This document shows positions 26,946 to 34,904 of a stretch of DNA of 64,000 nt, piece after piece. The stretch comes from Cavia porcellus (Eukaryota; Chordata; Mammalia; Rodentia; Caviidae). The stretch is taken from the NCBI RefSeq assembly GCF_034190915.1, contig NW_026947486.1, positions 105,368,812-105,432,811 on the forward strand, read 5' to 3'. Made by a program: the position numbers and the translations under genes. Below the pieces are notes generated by a model, which was not told where the DNA came from, did no database searches, and worked only from the letters and a program-made list of their open reading frames with translations. Positions within the stretch are counted from its first letter, which is position 1, and each line of letters begins with the position of its first letter.

Positions 26946-27016
26946 CCCCTTTCCCCAGTCTTGGGCGCGCAGTCTTTGGTTTGATCTAGGAGAGACTGTG
27001 CCGCCAGGACTGGCTC

Positions 27017-27022
27017 AATAAA
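27017..27022 (+). terminator. AATAAA polyadenylation signal in R (5' LTR copy)
   Basis: The AATAAA hexamer sits in 'ctcaataaagcc', a context seen in many gammaretroviral R regions. The functional copy for the viral transcript is the equivalent at 35898-35903 in the 3' LTR. Confidence 0.85.
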
Positions 27023-27090
27023 GCCTTTGCCACTTAAGTTTTGGACTCTTGTTTCCGTGGACTTTATACCGGGGCCCACGTTATAACATT

Positions 27091-27108
27091 TGGGGGCTCG
27101 CCCTGGAT
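27091..27108 (+). promoter_or_regulatory. Primer binding site, tRNA-Pro-like
   Basis: The 18 bases starting TGGGGGCTCG lie two bases after the LTR end. They match the tRNA-Pro primer site of murine and gibbon-ape type gammaretroviruses at 16 of 18 positions; the differences are at positions 11 and 14 of the site (C and T instead of T and G). A different tRNA-Pro gene or a related tRNA could pair better. Confidence 0.85.
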
Positions 27109-27146
27109 GGAAGCAAGACTCCAGACTCATTTCCGAACATCTGAAA

Positions 27147-27152
27147 GTAAGT
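27147..27152 (+). promoter_or_regulatory. Candidate major splice donor in leader
   Basis: 'gaaa|gtaagt' at 27143-27152 fits the consensus donor closely and lies about 40 bases after the primer site, where gammaretroviruses place the donor for the spliced env message. I could not settle the matching acceptor; a pyrimidine-rich 'ttcttccctttgcattgctgag' stretch near 32361-32382 is one possibility. Confidence 0.6.
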
Positions 27153-27194
27153 GCTCTGGAGGTTTTGTTTGGGCCGCGGTCAATTTGTAATTTT

Positions 27195-27208
27195 GAGGGG
27201 ACGCCCTC
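27195..27208 (+). promoter_or_regulatory. GACG tetraloop hairpin 1 (leader)
   Basis: GAGGG-GACG-CCCTC forms a 5-bp stem capped by a GACG loop. GACG-loop hairpins are the known kissing stem-loops in the packaging signal of murine leukaemia virus. The hairpin is repeated 115 bases on with paired base changes (27310-27323), which strengthens the call. Confidence 0.75.
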
Positions 27209-27309
27209 AATTTGGGAGTGGGAACCACCCGAGGACAGAGTCAGTTGGTTTGTCGGACAAATTCTGTCCATCTGTGAATCTGCCCCGGGTGAGGAACCAC
27301 TCCGTTCGG

Positions 27310-27323
27310 AAGGGGACGCCCTT
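27310..27323 (+). promoter_or_regulatory. GACG tetraloop hairpin 2 (leader)
   Basis: AAGGG-GACG-CCCTT again forms a 5-bp stem with the same loop. Compared with hairpin 1, the outer G-C pair has become A-T on both sides, a compensatory change that keeps the stem. It sits in the second copy of a leader duplication. Confidence 0.75.
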
Positions 27324-27709
27324 AATTTGGGAAGTGAAGCCCCCGAGGATGAAGTCAATTGGTTTTTGCCATTTGTGACTCCGCCTGGGTGGGGAACCAC
27401 TTCATTAGTTAAATTTGTTAATTCCTCCAGATCCCAAAATTTGACTAATTTTTGAGCAAAGGCCATTCTGCTGCAGCTTGTCTTGTCCTGTCTCGTCTTG
27501 TGTGTCGGTCTGTGTGTTCATTTGTTCTAATTGTTCCCCTTTTTGGTCACCTAACTCTAACAGAGCCTTCTTTCTTAGGAGCTCCTTCCTGGAATTCGGA
27601 GTGGGCAAAGGTGATTCCGACCGTTTGCCTAGTCTCTGTAGTTTTTCTGTTTAACCCTAACTTTGCCTTTTAAGTTTTTTTTCCAGCAAAACCAGCGACA
27701 CCACCAGCT

Positions 27710-29200
27710 ATGGGTCAGAACGAGTCCATTATGGGTCGGAACGAATCTGTTCCCAGCACTCCCCTTAGCCTTGTCATTGACCACTTTAAAGAATTCCAGA
27801 GGCGAGGTGGGAGATATGGGGAAAGGGTTCGCAAAGCCAGACTAACAACCTTTGTCACACAGGAGTGGCCCCTGGGGACCCAAGGAGTCTGGCCCCCTTT
27901 TGGGTCCTTTGATATGGAGACAGCTCGAGCGGTCCGCCAGTATGTATTTGGGCCCCCCGCTCACCCCGATCAGATTGTCTATATCCAGGCTTGGATAGAT
28001 ACAATCTATGATGCTCCCCCTTGGATTGAGCCACTTCCGAATGGAGTCCTAGCAGCCCTCAAACCGAAATCCAAGGCTGAAGAGGAGACCTCCAAGCCCA
28101 ACGCACCTCCAGTCTTACCTCCGAGCGAAGACTTCTCCGACCCGCTAGACATCCTTCCCTTACCCCCTCCCCCGTATCCTGCCCCTGAGCCACAACCTGA
28201 CTCCACCTCGCCCTCCCCGCCTCGGCCCATTCGAACCCGCCGCCACGCTCGACCAGAGGGACCTCTGGAACAGGGCCACGAGGCAGCGCCACTGTGTCCT
28301 CTGCGGGAGGTCCCAGCCCCGAGTGGGGGCTCCATGTTTGTGTACACCCCCTTTTCTTTCTCTGACCTCTATAACTGGAAAAGTCAGAACCCCCCTTTCT
28401 CGAAGGACCCAGAATCTCTGATTAGCCTTATAGAGTCTGTTTTCTCCACCCACCTTCCCACTTGGGATGACTGCCAGCAGATCTTACGCATCCTTTTCAC
28501 GGCTGAGGAAAGGATGCGAATCTGCGCTTTGGGGCAAAAGGGAGTCCGAGAACCGGATGGATCTCCATCCACTGATCGGCAACGAATTGAGCACTTGTTC
28601 CCCTCCTCCCGACCCGAGTGGGACCCTAACACGGATGCAGGTAAGAAGGCTCTCGATGAGTATCGCCTGAGGCTCTTAGATGCACTTCGTGCGGCTGCTA
28701 AGAAGCCCACCAACCTTTCCCGAGTGAGTGCAGTGCAGCAGTTAGCCGATGAGTCTCCAGCGGTGTTCTTAGAGCGCCTTTTAGAGACCTATAGATTATA
28801 TACTCCAATCAATCCGATGGCACCCGAGAACGCACGAGCAATTAATATTGCTTTCGTGTCCCAGTCGGCCCCTGATATTAGGAGAAAGTTACAAAAGCTT
28901 GAGGGATTCGAGGGAATGCCTCTCAGCCAGTTGGTCGAGGTCGCACAAAAGGTTTTCAACAATAGGGAAACCTTGCAAGAAACAACAACCAAAAGGATGA
29001 CTAAAGTACTGGAATTACTTTGCGAAAAAGAAGCCAAGAGGTCAGCTAACCCTAGGAAAAAGGAAGCTCGAGGTAAGCGACCTCCTCTAGACAAAGAGCA
29101 ATGTGCGTACTGTAAGGAGATGGGACATTGGCGTAAGGATTGTCCAAAGTTAAAGCCTAAGACAGAACGAGAGACTAAGGCCCTGTTGTCTCAGAAATGA
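27710..29200 (+). CDS. gag: Gag polyprotein
   Basis: The 496-codon frame encodes the structural precursor that assembles particles at the plasma membrane. Visible in order: an N-terminal MGQ myristoylation signal, matrix (about 1-130), a proline-rich p12-like part with a PPPY late motif at residues 153-156, capsid starting near P197 with the conserved 'SFSDLYNWK' segment, a charged lysine/arginine/glutamate stretch before nucleocapsid, and one CX2CX4HX4C zinc knuckle at 465-478. The length is close to other gammaretroviruses (about 520-540). The first seven residues are repeated with changes (MGQNESI, then MGRNESV). The frame ends in TGA at 29198-29200, and pol follows in the same frame. An in-frame stop at 27671-27673 rules out an extended glyco-Gag frame reaching this ATG. 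Confidence 0.97.
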   Translation: MGQNESIMGRNESVPSTPLSLVIDHFKEFQRRGGRYGERVRKARLTTFVTQEWPLGTQGVWPPFGSFDMETARAVRQYVFGPPAHPDQIVYIQAWIDTIYDAPPWIEPLPNGVLAALKPKSKAEEETSKPNAPPVLPPSEDFSDPLDILPLPPPPYPAPEPQPDSTSPSPPRPIRTRRHARPEGPLEQGHEAAPLCPLREVPAPSGGSMFVYTPFSFSDLYNWKSQNPPFSKDPESLISLIESVFSTHLPTWDDCQQILRILFTAEERMRICALGQKGVREPDGSPSTDRQRIEHLFPSSRPEWDPNTDAGKKALDEYRLRLLDALRAAAKKPTNLSRVSAVQQLADESPAVFLERLLETYRLYTPINPMAPENARAINIAFVSQSAPDIRRKLQKLEGFEGMPLSQLVEVAQKVFNNRETLQETTTKRMTKVLELLCEKEAKRSANPRKKEARGKRPPLDKEQCAYCKEMGHWRKDCPKLKPKTERETKALLSQK

Positions 29201-29257
29201 GGAGGTCAGGGCTCGCCGCCACCCCCCGAGCCCCGGATAACTCTCCAAGTGGGGGGG
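29198..29257 (+). promoter_or_regulatory. TGA readthrough site with pseudoknot
   Basis: The gag stop TGA (29198-29200) is followed by an 8-base spacer starting GGAGGTCA, the same context as at the murine leukaemia virus site. Stem 1 pairs GGGCTCG (29209-29215) with CGAGCCC (29227-29233). The loop holds CCCCC (29222-29226), which can pair with the G7 run at 29251-29257 as stem 2. Such a pseudoknot drives a few percent readthrough in this virus group. TGA in place of TAG is the odd feature. Confidence 0.85.
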
Positions 29258-32200
29258 CAACCGGTGGACTTCCTAGTCGATACAGGAGCTACCTATTCTG
29301 TGCTGACTCAACCATTAGGAAAACTGACCAAGCAATCTGTCAATGTGATAGGAGCTACAGGGGGCCGAAAATCGTACCCAAAGGTGACAGCTAGTCTGGC
29401 TCGACCTGGACATAGACTGGTCCAACATGATTTTCTCTGGGTCCCTGAGTGCCCGGATCCCCTTTTAGGGCGGGACCTTCTACATAAATTACAGGTGCAA
29501 ATTGACTTTGTTACGAATGAACCTAGACTGAAGCTAGGGACTGATACCCCCTCAAAATCAGAGGGTATTAGAGTGTTGGCTCTTGTCCCAGAAGGAGAAA
29601 GTTACCGCCTGCTGGGAAGTTTGTCTGGTGCACCCGAGTTGTCACGGACTGACTTAGAATTAGAACTGCTGAACAAATGGAAACAGGAGATTCCAGAAGT
29701 CTGGGCAGAAAACAACCCTCCAGGGCTAGCAGTCAACCAAGTCCCCCATGTGGTAGAACTCTTGCCTCAGGCACGCCCCATCTGCTTAAGGCAATACCCA
29801 ATAAGCCTGCAAGCCCGGAAAGGAATTAAAGTCCACATACAGAGACTAAGAGACAATAATATTCTCATTCCTTGTGTCTCTCCCTGGAACTCGCCCTTGC
29901 TCCCAGTTCAGAAACCGGGGACGAATGACTATCGCCCTGTACAGGATCTCCGAGAGGTTAATAGACGAGTGCTGACTCTACACCCAACAGTGCCAAATCC
30001 TTACACCCTGCTCAGCCTCCTTAATCCGGAGAACACCTGGTACTCTGTCCTGGACTTGAAGGATGCCTTCTTCACCCTGCCTCTTGCTCCGGTGAGTCAA
30101 CCCCTATTTGCCTTCGAGTGGACTGACCCAGATACAGGGGTAAAGGAACAGCTGACCTGGACACGTTTACCTCAGGGCTACAAGAACTCTCCCACCCTTT
30201 TTGACGAGGCGTTAGCAAGAGATCTCTTAGGATTTAGAGAGGAACACCCCGAGATAGTGCTCCTTCAATATGTAGATGATTTGTTGATAGCCTCAACGTC
30301 CCTAGAAACATGTCAAGAGGCAACTGAGGAGTTGTTAAAGACTTTGGGACGATTAGGCTATAAAGTCTCGGCTAAAAAGGCTCAACTGTGTCGCCAGGCC
30401 GTGACTTACCTGGGCTATAAATTACAAGAAGGAAAGAGGACTTTATCAAAAGAAAGAATCCAGGCCATATTACAAATCCCATCCCCAGAAACTAAGAAAC
30501 AGGTGCGGGAGTTTCTGGGAGCTGTCGGATACTGCAGACTATGGATTCTAAACTTTACTGAAATCGCTCGCCCATTGTATGACTCTTTAAAGGGAGAGAC
30601 TCAAAAGTCGCTCGACTGGACAGATGAGTGCGAGCAGGCTTTCCAACAGCTCAAGCGAGCTCTGACTGAGGCTCCAGCCCTGGGGCTCCCTGATGTTACT
30701 AAACCCTTCACCTTGTTCGTAGATGAACTCAGAGGCATAGCAAAAGGGGTTCTGACTCAAGATATTGGCCCTTGGAAGAGACCTATAGCCTATCTTTCTA
30801 AAAGACTCGACCCAGTGGCAGGAGGGTGGCCTCCGTGCCTGAGAATTTTGGCCGCTGTGGCAATGCTACTCAAAGAGGCTAAGAAGCTCACTTTTGGACA
30901 AAAGATTTCTGTGGTAACCTCCCACAGCCTAGAGACTCTTATTAAAACCCCCCCAGAAAAATGGCTTTCAAATGCCAGAATTCTACACTATCAGGCCTTG
31001 CTTCTAGACCCAGAATCAGTAGTTTTCAAGACCTCCTCAGCTCTAAACCCAGCCACTCTCATGCCCGACGATAACCCAGAAAACCAACAGATGCCTCTCC
31101 ATGAGTGTGCTGACATTCTCGAGTTACAGCAGAACTTGCGAGCTGATCTAACCGACCAGCCTTTTAAGGACGCTTACAATTATTTCACCGACGGAAGCAG
31201 TTTCATTCAGGACGGGAGGCGAGTGGCCGGCGCAGCAGTGACCACCGAGAAAGAGGTACTCTGGGCTAAGCAGTTAGAGCCTGGCACTTCTGCCCAAAAG
31301 GCAGAGCTCATTGCTCTGACAGAGGCATTAAAGCTAGCCTCAGGAAAGAGGGTAAACATCTACACAGACAGCAGATATGCTTTTGCTACTGTACATGTAC
31401 ATGGAGCTATTTACCATGAACGCGGTCTCTTGACCTCGGCCGGGACTAAGATTAAAAATGCCCCACAGATCCTAGACTTGCTAGCAGCTGTCTGGCTACC
31501 TCAGCAAGTCGCTATTATTCATTGCAAGGCACACCAAGTGGGAGATGACCCCATCATCATAGGAAACAATTTGGCCGATCAGGCTGCCCGAAAAATAGCA
31601 ACCACATCAGAGGGGCCTGCAGAGGAAATGACTGCCCTGATGCTAGTCCCTCAAGCCTTGTCAGAGCCTGTTTATTCGAAGACAGATTTACAGCTAGCAT
31701 CTCAACTTGGAGCCAAACCCCGCACTCCAGGGGGCTGGTATCAGCTGCCCGACAAGCGAGTGCTGTTACCCGAAGCACTAGGACGAGAGCTTTTGCAGCA
31801 AGCTCATCAGGCTACTCATTTAGGAGGAACTAAACTAGCAGAATTGTTCAGAGATCGATTTTTCATTCCAAAGCTCTCCAAACTAACTGCCTCTCTGAGC
31901 TCTAGATGTCCACAGTGTTTGTTGGTCAACCCAACCAGGAAACCTCCACTGGAAACCACCCGGTATCGAGGAACCTCCCCAGGAGAACACTGGGAAGTGG
32001 ACTTCACGGATATGGTAAAACCTGGCTTGCAGGGACACCGCTATCTCCTGGTGATGGTAGACACATTCACTGGCTGGGTAGAGGCCTTCCCCACTAAGTC
32101 TGAGTCAGCCCTGGTTATAGTTAAAAAGCTACTACATGAGATTATACCCCGATTTGGCCTCCCATTATCAATGGGGTCCGACAATGGCCCGGCTTTTATA

Positions 32201-32854
32201 GCCCAAGTTACTCAAAAGTTAGCCCAAGTATTGAAAATCAGTTGGAAACTCCATTGTGCCTATCGGCCACAAAGCTCGGGACAAGTAGAGCGCATGAACC
32301 GGACCATTAAGGACGCTTTGACTAAGCTGTCTTTAGAAACTGGTGACAATTGGGTGAGCCTTCTTCCCTTTGCATTGCTGAGGGCCAGATGCACCCCATA
32401 TATTTCTGGGATCTCCCCCTTTGAGGCTATGTTCGGGAGACCCCCACCTATAGTTCCTAAGTTGTCAGAAGACAAATTAGCCGAAGTAACTAACCAAGAT
32501 CTCATTAAGTCCTTACAGAGTCTCCAGCCTGTACTGACCTCAATTCACCGGCTGTTCAGACAAAAACATCCGAACCCCCCCTTGGGAACGCTGCCCCAAG
32601 CGTCAATTGAGCCAGGAACGTCGGTCCTGGTGCGACGACACCACCGGGATTCGCTTGAGCCGCGCTGGGAGGGACCGTTCACCGTGGTGCTCAGCACTCC
32701 CACCTCCGTCAAGGTAGCAGGAAAGACTGCGTGGATCCACCACACACAAGTCAAACCACTGGAAGCTACAGACGACGAAAAGGGTCCCCGATGGACAGTA
32801 CAACGGACTGGTAACCCATTAAAGTTAAAGTTTGTAAAGGACTCTCAGCCATAA
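29201..32854 (+). CDS. pol: Pro-Pol polyprotein (by stop readthrough from gag)
   Basis: 1217 codons open from the gag TGA to TAA at 32852-32854, same frame as gag. The protease has the catalytic DTG at 29279-29287. Reverse transcriptase shows the 'LDLKDAFF' motif and YVDD at 30269-30280. RNase H has TDGS (D at 31190) and YTDS (D at 31367). Integrase has the zinc-binding pair H31805/H31817 with C31907/C31916 and a catalytic D (32000), D (32180) and E (32288), a D,D35E spacing. A chromodomain-like C-terminal integrase segment follows. No catalytic residue is missing. In-cell role: maturation, cDNA synthesis and integration. The frame begins without its own ATG, as expected for readthrough; the first codons after TGA are GGQG. 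Confidence 0.97.
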   Translation, partial: GGQGSPPPPEPRITLQVGGQPVDFLVDTGATYSVLTQPLGKLTKQSVNVIGATGGRKSYPKVTASLARPGHRLVQHDFLWVPECPDPLLGRDLLHKLQVQIDFVTNEPRLKLGTDTPSKSEGIRVLALVPEGESYRLLGSLSGAPELSRTDLELELLNKWKQEIPEVWAENNPPGLAVNQVPHVVELLPQARPICLRQYPISLQARKGIKVHIQRLRDNNILIPCVSPWNSPLLPVQKPGTNDYRPVQDLREVNRRVLTLHPTVPNPYTLLSLLNPENTWYSVLDLKDAFFTLPLAPVSQPLFAFEWTDPDTGVKEQLTWTRLPQGYKNSPTLFDEALARDLLGFREEHPEIVLLQYVDDLLIASTSLETCQEATEELLKTLGRLGYKVSAKKAQLCRQAVTYLGYKLQEGKRTLSKERIQAILQIPSPETKKQVREFLGAVGYCRLWILNFTEIARPLYDSLKGETQKSLDWTDECEQAFQQLKRALTEAPALGLPDVTKPFTLFVDELRGIAKGVLTQDIGPWKRPIAYLSKRLDPVAGGWPPCLRILAAVAMLLKEAKKLTFGQKISVVTSHSLETLIKTPPEKWLSNARILHYQALLLDPESVVFKTSSALNPATLMPDDNPENQQMPLHECADILELQQNLRADLTDQPFKDAYNYFTDGSSFIQDGRRVAGAAVTTEKEVLWAKQLEPGTSAQKAELIALTEALKLASGKRVNIYTDSRYAFATVHVHGAIYHERGLLTSAGTKIKNAPQILDLLAAVWLPQQVAIIHCKAHQVGDDPIIIGNNLADQAARKIATTSEGPAEEMTALMLVPQALSEPVYSKTDLQLASQLGAKPRTPGGWYQLPDKRVLLPEALGRELLQQAHQATHLGGTKLAELFRDRFFIPKLSKLTASLSSRCPQCLLVNPTRKPPLETTRYRGTSPGEHWEVDFTDMVKPGLQGHRYLLVMVDTFTGWVEAFPTKSESALVIVKKLLHEIIPRFGLPLSMGSDNGPAFIAQVTQKLAQVLKISWKLHCAYRPQSSGQVERMNRTIKDALTKLSLETGDNWVSLLPFALLRARCTPYISGISPFEAMFGRPPPIVPKLSEDKLAEVTNQDLIKSLQSLQPVLTSIHRLFRQKHPNPPLGTLPQASIEPGTSVLVRRHHRDSLEPRWEGPFTVVLSTPTSVKVAGKTAWIHHTQVKPLEATDDEKGPRWTVQRTGNPLKLKFVKDSQP

Positions 32855-32858
32855 AATT

Positions 32859-34859
32859 ATGTCTGTACTATGGTATTTGGCTTGGTGCTCGATTATAATT
32901 GTAAACCCCGGGAATGGGGACTGGATTGTTTCAGACGAGAAAACTAAAAGGGAACTAGGGAGAGCTAAAGGCACGATAAATCAAGTCACCATTGACCTAT
33001 GTATACTTTTCAATGGGATAATAATTAATGATGACAGCCCAACTGGCAGGGTAGGTGGGTCGGTCCACCGTAACCTCTGCTCGGGCCGTGGGCCTAAAGC
33101 TCTGCAAGTTATGTTCCAACTCAAGCAGGCATCCCTGTATGTATGTCCTAAAAACCAGCCTGACCCCAATTATAATGTGTACTGTGCCTCCGATCCAAAA
33201 CATCAATATTGTTATTCGTGGTCATGTGTCACAGGAGGCCTAGATGGATACTATAACTCTGAAAAGTATCTCGCTGTCAAGTACATAGGAAACAAAAACT
33301 GTTATGGTGTTTATACTTGTAACCCAGTCCAGCTGACCTTTCTAAATCCAACGGATTTTAGGTGGCTGGGGCAGGGACTTACTTACGCTGTTAAAATTTA
33401 TAAATCTGGACATGATCCTGGAATTAGTATCAATATCTTATACAAGCCACCTAGAAAGCCTCCTGTAGTCATTTACAGGAGAGGACGCCGCCCAGTGACA
33501 GCCCCCACTCAGAAGGCACCCATTAATTTCCCACTCAGTCGACCCCGGAGGCACACTCCGACGACTAAAGTGACTGAGGCCACATACAATGGGAGCATTT
33601 ACCACACAGACCAGCCCCAGATAAAGCTGTGTAAATGGAGGGGGGAAGGGGGCATCCCGTACTGGATAGAGATTAGAGTGCCTAGCCTCGATCCAACCTC
33701 GATGCAACCTTCAACGAGGGCTACAAAAACTGGTTTGAGAAGGTCTAGACGGGCACAGACTGAGCCCAAAGCCTCCGCCCCACCTTCAATGATAGCGGAA
33801 ATATTCCAACCTTTGGAAGTAGCAGCTGAGCTACTTAACAGTTCCCTTGATAGCGATTTAAAAATCCCATGCTGGCTGTGCATGTCCCCAGAGCCCCCCT
33901 TCTATGAGGGCTACATCACGGTCACTGATAAACTAGCCTCCGATCCCTCTAGATGCAAAATGCTCCTTCCCCAATCGCTATGGAAAGGCACCAGTTTAGA
34001 GGGGATAACTGGTACCTGCATATATCATTTTAGCCACACAGCCCCTGAGTATTGCGACCTTTCTCACTCTTATCGCATCACAGGAGCTGGTGACGCTACT
34101 CCCCTAATAGCCCCGGCCAGCCATTGGTGGGCTTGTACTTCAGGATGGTTCCCTTGTATGATTTCAAAAAAGTTCGTTGTTGACCAGGATGAGGTGTGTG
34201 TACTAACCCAGGTTCTGCCTAGAATCTACTGGCACTCCGAGGAAGAAGGGAACCGGGCTCTCATCTCAGCCAGTCACCAGATCAATAAGAGAAGTCCAGC
34301 CCTCCCTATTATGGCTGGGATCAGTGTATTCTCAGCCCTCGGGATGAGTGCTGCGTCCATGGGAGTTAGCATACACCAATACAATATGCTATCTCAACAG
34401 GTAGATGAAGAAATAAAAAGAGTCCAAAATGCTATTGAGGCCTTAGAGAGTTCAATGGACTCATTAGCTGAAGTAGCTCTCCAAAATCGCAGAGGACTAG
34501 ACCTCTTGCTTGCTGAAAAAGGAGGACTGTGCTTGGCCCTGGGAGAGCAATGCTGCTTGTACGCCAATAAGTCTGGGGTAGTTAGACAAAACTTAGCGGA
34601 ACTCCAAAGAGGCATACAAGAAAGAGAGAGACTAAGACAAGGAGCTCTAGGGTGGGCGGAGCAAATGTTCTCCTTCCCACCGTGGATAACCAACATAATA
34701 GCGACCGTAGCCGGTCCTATCATTGTGATTCTAGTGCTAGCCACTTTGGGCCCCTGCATAGTAAATAGGCTGACTGCATATGTCAAGCGTCAGGTACAAA
34801 GTATAAAATTAATGATGGTCAGGCAACAAGCGTATGAGCTTGTCCCCAGCAGACCTTAA
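32859..34859 (+). CDS. env: Envelope glycoprotein precursor (SU-TM)
   Basis: 666 codons starting at ATG four bases after the pol stop, so env does not overlap pol as it does in murine leukaemia virus. A hydrophobic signal peptide covers about residues 1-18. SU carries the CWLC disulfide-exchange motif at 338-341. A dibasic KR ends at residue 478, just before a hydrophobic fusion-peptide-like stretch. TM (about 188 residues) has a heptad-like helix, the CX6CC motif at 558-566, a membrane anchor at about 610-635 and a 31-residue tail with a YxxL-type motif. These are hallmarks of gamma-type envelopes. The N-terminal SU half did not match any receptor-binding domain that I recognise, so tropism is unknown. 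Produced from a spliced message, presumably using the leader donor. Confidence 0.95.
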   Translation: MSVLWYLAWCSIIIVNPGNGDWIVSDEKTKRELGRAKGTINQVTIDLCILFNGIIINDDSPTGRVGGSVHRNLCSGRGPKALQVMFQLKQASLYVCPKNQPDPNYNVYCASDPKHQYCYSWSCVTGGLDGYYNSEKYLAVKYIGNKNCYGVYTCNPVQLTFLNPTDFRWLGQGLTYAVKIYKSGHDPGISINILYKPPRKPPVVIYRRGRRPVTAPTQKAPINFPLSRPRRHTPTTKVTEATYNGSIYHTDQPQIKLCKWRGEGGIPYWIEIRVPSLDPTSMQPSTRATKTGLRRSRRAQTEPKASAPPSMIAEIFQPLEVAAELLNSSLDSDLKIPCWLCMSPEPPFYEGYITVTDKLASDPSRCKMLLPQSLWKGTSLEGITGTCIYHFSHTAPEYCDLSHSYRITGAGDATPLIAPASHWWACTSGWFPCMISKKFVVDQDEVCVLTQVLPRIYWHSEEEGNRALISASHQINKRSPALPIMAGISVFSALGMSAASMGVSIHQYNMLSQQVDEEIKRVQNAIEALESSMDSLAEVALQNRRGLDLLLAEKGGLCLALGEQCCLYANKSGVVRQNLAELQRGIQERERLRQGALGWAEQMFSFPPWITNIIATVAGPIIVILVLATLGPCIVNRLTAYVKRQVQSIKLMMVRQQAYELVPSRP

Positions 34860-34895
34860 GTACGGCCAAGGATTTGGCCCAGAAGTCACAACATC

Positions 34896-34904
34896 AGAGG
34901 GGAA
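34896..34904 (+). promoter_or_regulatory. Polypurine tract
   Basis: AGAGGGGAA stands directly before the TG start of the 3' LTR, the position of the plus-strand DNA primer in retroviruses. Confidence 0.9.

Larger units (their letters stand above)
26024..27088 (+). mobile_element. 5' LTR (1065 bp)
   Basis: It starts TGTTGTAC and ends TTATAACA, giving a short TGTT...AACA terminal inverted repeat. U3 is long (about 940 bp); R begins near 26967-26972, about 30 bases after a TTTTAAAAA box, and AATAAA lies at 27017-27022. It differs from the 3' LTR only at 26773 (G here, A at 35654) and 26969 (G here, A at 35850). The second change removes a CpG close to the expected cap site. Small internal repeats occur: 'tgatatgtt' at about 26110 and 26131, and 'gttaatcacgg' at about 26191 and 26254. 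Confidence 0.96.
27192..27412 (+). repeat. Imperfect 115-bp tandem duplication in the leader
   Basis: The block from about 27197 ('ggggacgccctcaatttggg', then 'agtcagttggttt' and later 'gggtgaggaaccact') reappears from 27312 ('ggggacgcccttaatttggg', 'agtcaattggttt', 'gggtggggaaccact'). The second copy lacks about 13 bases of the first and has many substitutions, so the duplication is older than this insertion. Confidence 0.85.

Noticed and set aside
27452..27709. Possible glyco-Gag extension upstream of gag
   Set aside because: The frame matching gag has a stop at 27671-27673, so it does not reach the gag ATG.
28006..28713. Several minus-strand open frames of about 77-113 codons inside gag
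   Set aside because: They are shadows of the GC-rich gag coding strand; gag has domains and a zinc knuckle, these have none.
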